Below, in pieces: positions 58,416-64,000 of a stretch of DNA of 64,000 bases (within the stretch, counting starts at the first letter, position 1; every line of letters starts with the position of its first letter). The notes beneath the pieces are model-generated. The model saw only the letters and a program-made list of their open reading frames with translations, was not told the origin of the DNA and did not search any database. The DNA lies in contig CM072877.1 of NCBI GenBank assembly GCA_036937835.1, forward strand, positions 5,308,501 through 5,372,500, given 5' to 3'. This DNA comes from Pampus argenteus. Taxonomy: Eukaryota > Chordata > Actinopteri > Scombriformes > Stromateidae. Both the position numbers and the translations under genes were made by a program.

Positions 58416-59380
58416 ACTCCCAGATCCTCTAGCACAGACTCTTCATTTTAACACACGGATAGAACGAGTAGTCAAGGCACAGTAGCTGGTTGACCTGAGG
58501 AGCGACTGCAATAAAACCGTTTTCCCGTCACAACCTGGTCATGACAAAGAACAATAATGGACGTGCCGAAAAGGACCTGAAGTAAACTGGAATGTGAGGT
58601 GTGTCCTGATTCAGATCCACTGAGCCACTTTGTATAAATGAGAAATAAAAATGTTTTTTTTTATTTTTTTATTTTTTTTTAACACATTTAAACTTTTCAT
58701 CTCTCTGTGCACCCACAGGTATTTTCCCTTGACAAGAGTTCATTCACAGGCTTTGGGTGTGTGTGTGTGTGTGTGTATGCCCGGGGCCCTAGGTTGACAG
58801 GATCTAAAATAAGCAGCTTTTCTCTGGTCCCATGCAGCCACCTGTGGACTGTGTGGTGCAATGTGTGTGTGTGTATCAGTGTGTGTTTTTATTGGAAATC
58901 TCACTCTGAGGTTTGTGTTTTTCAGTACATTTTTGTGTGTTTCATGTCCTCATTTATGGTTTCATATGTTTTAAGTGCATGTTCTCATATTTTTGCTATG
59001 CCTCCCATCAATGGCCCTTATTTGGGATGGTTCCTCCAAACTGAACATTTCCACATGCAGACTCTAAACCAAACCAACCAAACCTAGTGTCGGAAGACAT
59101 TTCCCAGAATACATTGTAAATGAGGCTCAAGAAAACTGAAAAAGCTTACCAGTACCTCTTCTGAAGACGACTTGTACAAATGCACGAAGTGTATATACAA
59201 CATAGAATTCACCTTTTCACTAAATTTCATATTTCTTTCCTCCTAAAATCCATGAGTTGAATTAACAGGTGAGATGCTGTTTGACGGATGTTAAATTGTG
59301 TGTGTGTGTGTGCCTGTGTGTGTGTGTGTGTGTGTTTGTGTGTGTAATCCTCACACATCCCACACCCTCTCCTCCTGTGT
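58416..59380. other. Non-coding stretch with (TG)n
   Basis: T-rich run at 58650-58680, TG arrays at 58757-58778 and 59297-59345, and a ZNF143-like copy at 59095-59113. No gene. Confidence 0.5.
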
Positions 59381-59485
59381 GTTGACGTCAGCATCGGTGG
59401 TGAACCAGACCGCAGCGGCTGCAGAGCCCTTTGATCCCACACTCCACTCTATTAGAGCTCTCATATGGATTTCACATCACAAACA
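59381..59485. promoter_or_regulatory. Candidate regulatory block with a CRE
   Basis: TGACGTCA (59383-59390) heads a unique segment with GACCGCAGCGGCTGCAG and CCTTTGATCCCAC. CTTTGATC is a TCF/LEF-like site. Confidence 0.38.
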
Positions 59486-59884
59486 CACACGCACACATAT
59501 GGTCTGTAGCCTGTAATTTGTCTGTGGTTTAATGAAGTTCTGCTTGACAGACTGACTCAGACAAGATTGAAGCTGTCAGGTGGACAAAAACCTTTTAAAC
59601 ACATAATGCAAGATCATAATATTATAATAAAGTACTAATATTATGTAACACGAATTACACAATGTAACATTGCATTGTTCTTTTAGAGATCTACATTATC
59701 CTTTGGAGCTACTTTTATTATACTTTATTATAGCTGCACGATGTGTTTCAGCCTACAAACCAATGTACATCAGAACGTCTGCAAAACGTATGACGATACG
59801 CAGCCAGAAGCTTGTTAGAGAGACATTGTTTATTTGTTTAAAAGGTGTCACCTTCTTATTGGAGTCTAATAAACAGTTTTCCAC

Positions 59885-60010
59885 TCAGATGAGCAGCGTG
59901 GACCATTATTCTCTGACACCTTCAGCATGATGATCGGGAGGGGGAAATAAATAATTCCCGGGTAGAGATCAAATTATCAGCTCACATCGCAGCTTTTTCG
60001 TGCTCCCGTT
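59885..60010. promoter_or_regulatory. Candidate regulatory block
   Basis: GTGGACCATTATTCTC, GGGAAATAAATAATTCCCGG (imperfect palindrome) and CAAATTATCAGCTC in unique DNA before a pyrimidine tract (60010-60165). Confidence 0.36.
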
Positions 60011-60784
60011 CGAGCTTTCCTTCTCGTCTTTCTCCTCTTGTAGAGTTTCCCCCCCCCCTCTTCTTTTCTCACCCTCCTCCCCCATCAGAGGTGAAAATTT
60101 AGCCAAAGGGACTCTCCCTTTCCTCCTCTTGTCTTCACACCTTCCTCATCAGCTCTGCCAAGTTTCCCCCCAAAGGTGTGCTGCAACTGGCTGACTCGCA
60201 GCAGGAAACCATAACCAGCTTAGAGGAGAATTGTATCGCCTGTTCAGACTTCAGATTTTCAGACGCTAACTAGCTTTGTTTTGAGAAGTTTGATCTTGCA
60301 TCTTATTGTCGAGTTGTTGCAACTGTACTTCATCGTTTTATTTTGTCCGTTGTTTCATGTTATTTAAGCTCGAGTAAGTTACGTAATATAGAAGCATGTT
60401 TTGTTATATTTGTTGAAATTATCTGCAAATCATGACATGAGGTTTTTTTTGTAGTGACTAATGAAGTTTCTACTTAGCTGCACCTGATTTTAACACGTCT
60501 AATCACCCAGAAAGTTTTGGATGATTGTTTGAAGTTTGAGTGACTATATAACTATACACGCTTTTTTTTTTTTTTTTTAAATAAAAAGGGTGTTAAAGTG
60601 AGAAAGTCTCACTTTCACAGCTTTGCTGCTGTTGCTATATTGTTCTCTTTGCTTTCGTTAATGCCTTTAACTCCAGTGGGAGCTCAGCTGAGCTTTTATT
60701 AAATATGCTTCTACATTTTTCCCTATGATTACTTGTAATATTATTGGGTGTAATCATGAGTTTATTGCTGCAGACTAATAACTG
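60011..60784. other. Non-coding stretch, nothing recognised
   Basis: Pyrimidine-rich at the left, AT-rich with a T18 run near 60562-60579. No gene. Confidence 0.45.
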
Positions 60785-61075
60785 TTATTATATATTACAA
60801 AGTCAATGTGCTGCTGTTAACTCTTATTGCTTGTGGTTTTAGCCGTGCTAGTCATGTGGTCAGTCCAAACTGGATAATCTCAACAATTCTTGAATGGATT
60901 GACATGAAATCTTCTACAGACATTCAAAGTGATAGGATGAAGCCTACCAATTGATTCCCATACGTTTCCTCTGATGTTTGCATGTGGATGGCCTTTTCAA
61001 GTGTCTTAGCTACTATTTAATGTTGTGGATTAATGGAGATTTAGTGCAGATATTCACAATTTCCAAAGAATGAAT
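60785..61075 (+). repeat. Fish dispersed repeat, plus-strand copy
   Basis: GTCATGTGGTCAGTCCAAAC, TCTTGAATGGATTGACATG, TCTTCTACAGACATTC and TGATTCCCATACGTTTCC match the family at 56.5 (minus) and 58.1 kb. Confidence 0.68.
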
Positions 61076-61464
61076 CCTATAAATATCCTATAAATATTCA
61101 TAAAACCTTTGCTGTGAATAAACTTCTATCTCATCCAGGATGCAGAAGAAGTCAAGGTAGAAGGAGGCAGAAGAAACATGAGGAGAAGGAAAAAACGAAG
61201 ACACAAATGGAGATATAAAAGAAAGAAGATGATGCAGAACATGGACAAGAATAAAATGAACAGACATAAGGTGAGGCACCAGGTAAGAGATGAAAAAGAA
61301 AAAGAAGCAGGAAGGTAAAGGAACTTAACATGCTCCTACTCACCTCTCCACGCTCACACTTTCTCCTGACAGAGCCATCTTTTTGAAAATACCTCAGAAT
61401 AAGACGTAATTCACTGTGGCTTTTAATTAAACTGCTGAAAGGTGAAGTGTGTTCACACAGTCTT

Positions 61465-61682
61465 GTTGTGAGGACTCGCCTCTCCTATGGGGACAAAAAG
61501 CAAGTTTCCTTAATGTAAACCATTGATTTTAGGGTGAAGACTTGGTTTAAAGTTAATCTAAGTTTAGGGTTATGTTAAGGTTATGATATGAGTCTCCAGG
61601 AAATGAATGGAAATCAATATAATGTCCTCTGAAGAGATGGAAACCCAACGTGTGTGTGTGTGTGTGTGTGTGTCTGTGTGTG
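61465..61682 (+). repeat. Fish repeat unit ending in (TG)n
   Basis: TTGTGAGGACT, TGATTTTAGGGTGAAGAC, TTTAGGGTTATGTTAAGG, GAGTCTCCAGGAAATGAATG and AATGTCCTCTGAAGAGATGG lead directly into (TG)n. I know this unit as a common teleost repeat that carries its own microsatellite. Confidence 0.75.
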
Positions 61683-62673
61683 TGCAACAAAAGACAATAG
61701 ATGATCATTACCTGTTTCCTGATTCAATTTACCTTCTGAAGAAGGCTGAAATTTAACAACTTCACTGATAAAAGATGTAAACTGACTTCTTTATCATGAA
61801 CATGAAAACATAAGATTTTTCTAACGGTAAAGGATGTTTGTGGTTTATTACAACACACAGTGACGTCACTAAAAAGTAGTCAGACGGGTCAAGAAACACG
61901 TGTGATCACGACAGCAGTTCATCCAGGTTTAGTGCTTGAAATGCCAATAATAATCCCTCACTGCACAGGAAACGCTACATGATACCCTCCATGAACGCTC
62001 ATGCAAACGTACATTTCCTCAAATTAACATTATCTTCAATATAATTTACTTTCCGGTTTCTGTATCACAGTTGTGTTGTAAAAAAATGTTCCCTTAAATT
62101 CTTTGACATGCACAAAACGCAGCTGCTAATCGCCCACTCTGACGTTAAATTTGCATACACAGGTTCTCACCGCACAGCTAAATTGAGCCAGTCTGTATCT
62201 TAAAATAGAGGAAAGGATATAGCAATATGATAGCATTAATCAAACAAGATTCATAACTAATATATTAAATATTGTTTATAGGCCCAGACTGGATAAACAA
62301 ACTTTAATGTTGGCTACTGTCTGCTCTCTGCTGGAGGTGAAAAGGTGTCAAAAACAAATTCCTGGGAGTTTACAACATGACTGACTGACTGTTCATGTTT
62401 CTTCTTATTAGTGATGTTGCTGCGATCATTATAACTGAGGACAACGCAAAAGTGCGACCTGAATCATAAAACACTGGAATTATCCTTTAAGACCAGTCTT
62501 CTACTTTCAGGAAAAGTGTGTGTGTGTGTGTGTGTGTGTGTGTCCTCAGGCTAAAGCAGGTTGTGGAAATTCCATTCTATTCCATTACTGTAACTGGTTT
62601 AGTTTCAGACCCTGCCCACCTCTAACTGATGCTCCCAACCTGCTGCACAGCCACATCTGGTTGTTCAAAGGCC

Positions 62674-62724
<51 letters not shown>

Positions 62725-63426
62725 AGGTATTTTCCCAGCAGCTGCCTGCAATCTCTGCAAAGTGCTTTGGTGTCTGTCCCTCACACACACAAACACACAT
62801 TATTAAAACTATTAGTCGCTGGGAAACAAAGCTTTTCTTCTGCCTTAGAGCATGTGTGTACCTTTTAGTGTGTGTGCGTGTGTTTCTGTTTTGACCAGTA
62901 GAAAGGAATGCACATGTGAACCTATAAAAGTAAAAGGTTAATGAGAAGCAGACAGTTTAGTTGTTTTCTCTCGCTGCACATTATGAGTAAAGCTTGTTAT
63001 TTAAAGTAAGCTTTAAAACTCAACACTAAATCCATTTTTTAATTAATTAAAAGTTATTAATTTGTAGCCACCCTCAGTCAAACTGACTCTGTAGTTTGGG
63101 GATAATAACACACTTTAAAAAAAGTTTTCTCATCTGTTTTTTTTTTTTTTTCTGTGGATGATTTAAAAAGGTCATTAAGCAGAAACAAAACGGCAAATGA
63201 CTTACAATAAAGTCATTGATGTTTTTGGTTTTTTTTGCCTGCAGTTGTATTACAGCTCCCTTATGTTTAGTCCGTGTGATGCTAATGATTCGGAGTTCAA
63301 ACCTGAACATCTGTACAGCTCACACACACACACACACACACACTCACTCACTCTTTCCCTCTCGTTGCTGCCTTTGTTTTTCTAATTTCCTTCTCTTCAT
63401 TTGCCAAAATGTGTGTGACTATATAT
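61683..63426. other. Non-coding stretch with TG/CA arrays
   Basis: TGACGTCA at 61861-61868. TG at 62517-62543 and 62676-62722, CA at 63321-63345. T14 run near 63138-63151. Frames across these are artefacts. No gene. Confidence 0.5.
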
Positions 63427-63479
63427 GTATATAACACTGTACGGATGTTGATCCGCTTATCAAGACCAGTGTTATATAC
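63427..63479. other. Perfect 13-bp inverted repeat with an inner hairpin
   Basis: GTATATAACACTG (63427-63439) and its exact complement CAGTGTTATATAC (63467-63479) enclose 27 bases, within which CGGAT-GTTG-ATCCG (63442-63455) forms a second stem. No repeat family recognised. Confidence 0.85.
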
Positions 63480-63953
63480 GGTAGCTGAGGTCAGAAGAGC
63501 TCGACAAGCCACAAGCACTATTTAAAGCTGCTCTGGCTGCACAGAGAAACATTATCAACCCATGGAGTCCACCTGATAACTCTGTCATAAGTACAATATC
63601 TCCAGCTGTCAAACAGAACAATATTAATTTAGAAGCTTTTAATCAGCTTTGTCTCCTTGTTGCTATTTAAATATAAAATAACACCATGATAGAAGATTCA
63701 AACTAATATACAAAAATAATGCATGGTGTGGAGGGTTTTGTGTGAATTGCTTGTTTCAGTTGTTGCTAGAAATAGTTGAACATTTTTCAGTATTGTATCA
63801 CAGTCGTCCGGTGCGGCCTTGTATATAACGTCACGCTGTTCTTATCTTGAAGACATTACAGTTTCCACCTGTGACATGAACTTTCTCTGTTTTTCTAACG
63901 CTGAGACAGCAGCTACCTTCTGTAACTGTTGCATAATGAATGAATGTTGTGTC

Positions 63954-64000
<47 letters not shown>
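63480..64000. other. Non-coding stretch ending in a truncated (TG)n
   Basis: Unrecognised AT-rich DNA, then TG from 63957 running off the window end, so its full length is unknown. Confidence 0.7.

Noticed and set aside
63822..63840. TATA-like TGTATATAACGTCACG as a promoter
   Set aside because: TATA-like words are common in AT-rich DNA and no start, CpG block or exon follows.
1..64000. tRNA, rRNA, known microRNA or CRISPR features
   Set aside because: No box B (GGTTCGAATCC-type), no rRNA core, no familiar microRNA seed-stem and no regularly spaced direct repeats were found by eye; a covariance-model scan would be needed to exclude them.

Overview
This window looks like a teleost fish nuclear genome segment. 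The support is: very abundant (CA/TG)n, (CT/AG)n and tetranucleotide microsatellites; several repeat families I recognise from ray-finned fish (a Tc1-like transposon, hAT-type MITEs, the 'aagtactcagatc' element, the 'ggggacctattat' MITE, a non-LTR retrotransposon fragment); and a TRIM-family PRY/SPRY relic of the fish-expanded type. It is gene-poor. No complete protein-coding gene was recognised, and there is no convincing rRNA, tRNA, CRISPR array or bacterial-type operon.

Layout. 1-0.75 kb: the 3' half of a TRIM-family gene (coiled coil, PRY, SPRY) broken by stops and two frameshifts. 2.3-2.65 kb: a CpG-dense block with CCAAT and TATA-like boxes ending in a Kozak-like ATG, three codons (M-F-Q) and a consensus splice donor. 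This is the best candidate for a promoter and first exon of a gene running rightwards. No later exon was recognised in the remaining 61 kb, so either the first intron is very long or the exon call is wrong. 3.1-3.7 kb: one repeat nested in another. 14.9-16.5 kb: a 1.55-kb modular repeat with hairpin ends. 20.8-21.5 kb: a Tc1-like element with two internal deletions. 29.6-30.2 kb: a MITE. 33.1-33.4 kb: a LINE-like 3' tail on the minus strand. 50.2-51.0 kb: a reverse-transcriptase fragment split by a hAT MITE with a perfect 8-bp target duplication. 52.5-53.35 kb: a long polypyrimidine tract. 56.4-61.7 kb: a cluster of dispersed fish repeats.

Between the repeats lie about two dozen blocks of 100-500 bp that differ from their surroundings. 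They are non-repetitive, of mixed base composition, and hold homeodomain cores (TAATTA, TGATTAAT), POU octamers, cAMP-response palindromes, E-boxes or an RFX-like X-box. They resemble conserved non-coding enhancers, so the window may be a regulatory desert or giant intron around a developmental gene. This is inference: conservation cannot be measured from one sequence, so each block carries low to moderate confidence.

The gene content does not form a pathway. The main content is regulatory and repetitive DNA, plus one dead TRIM copy and one possible transcription start.
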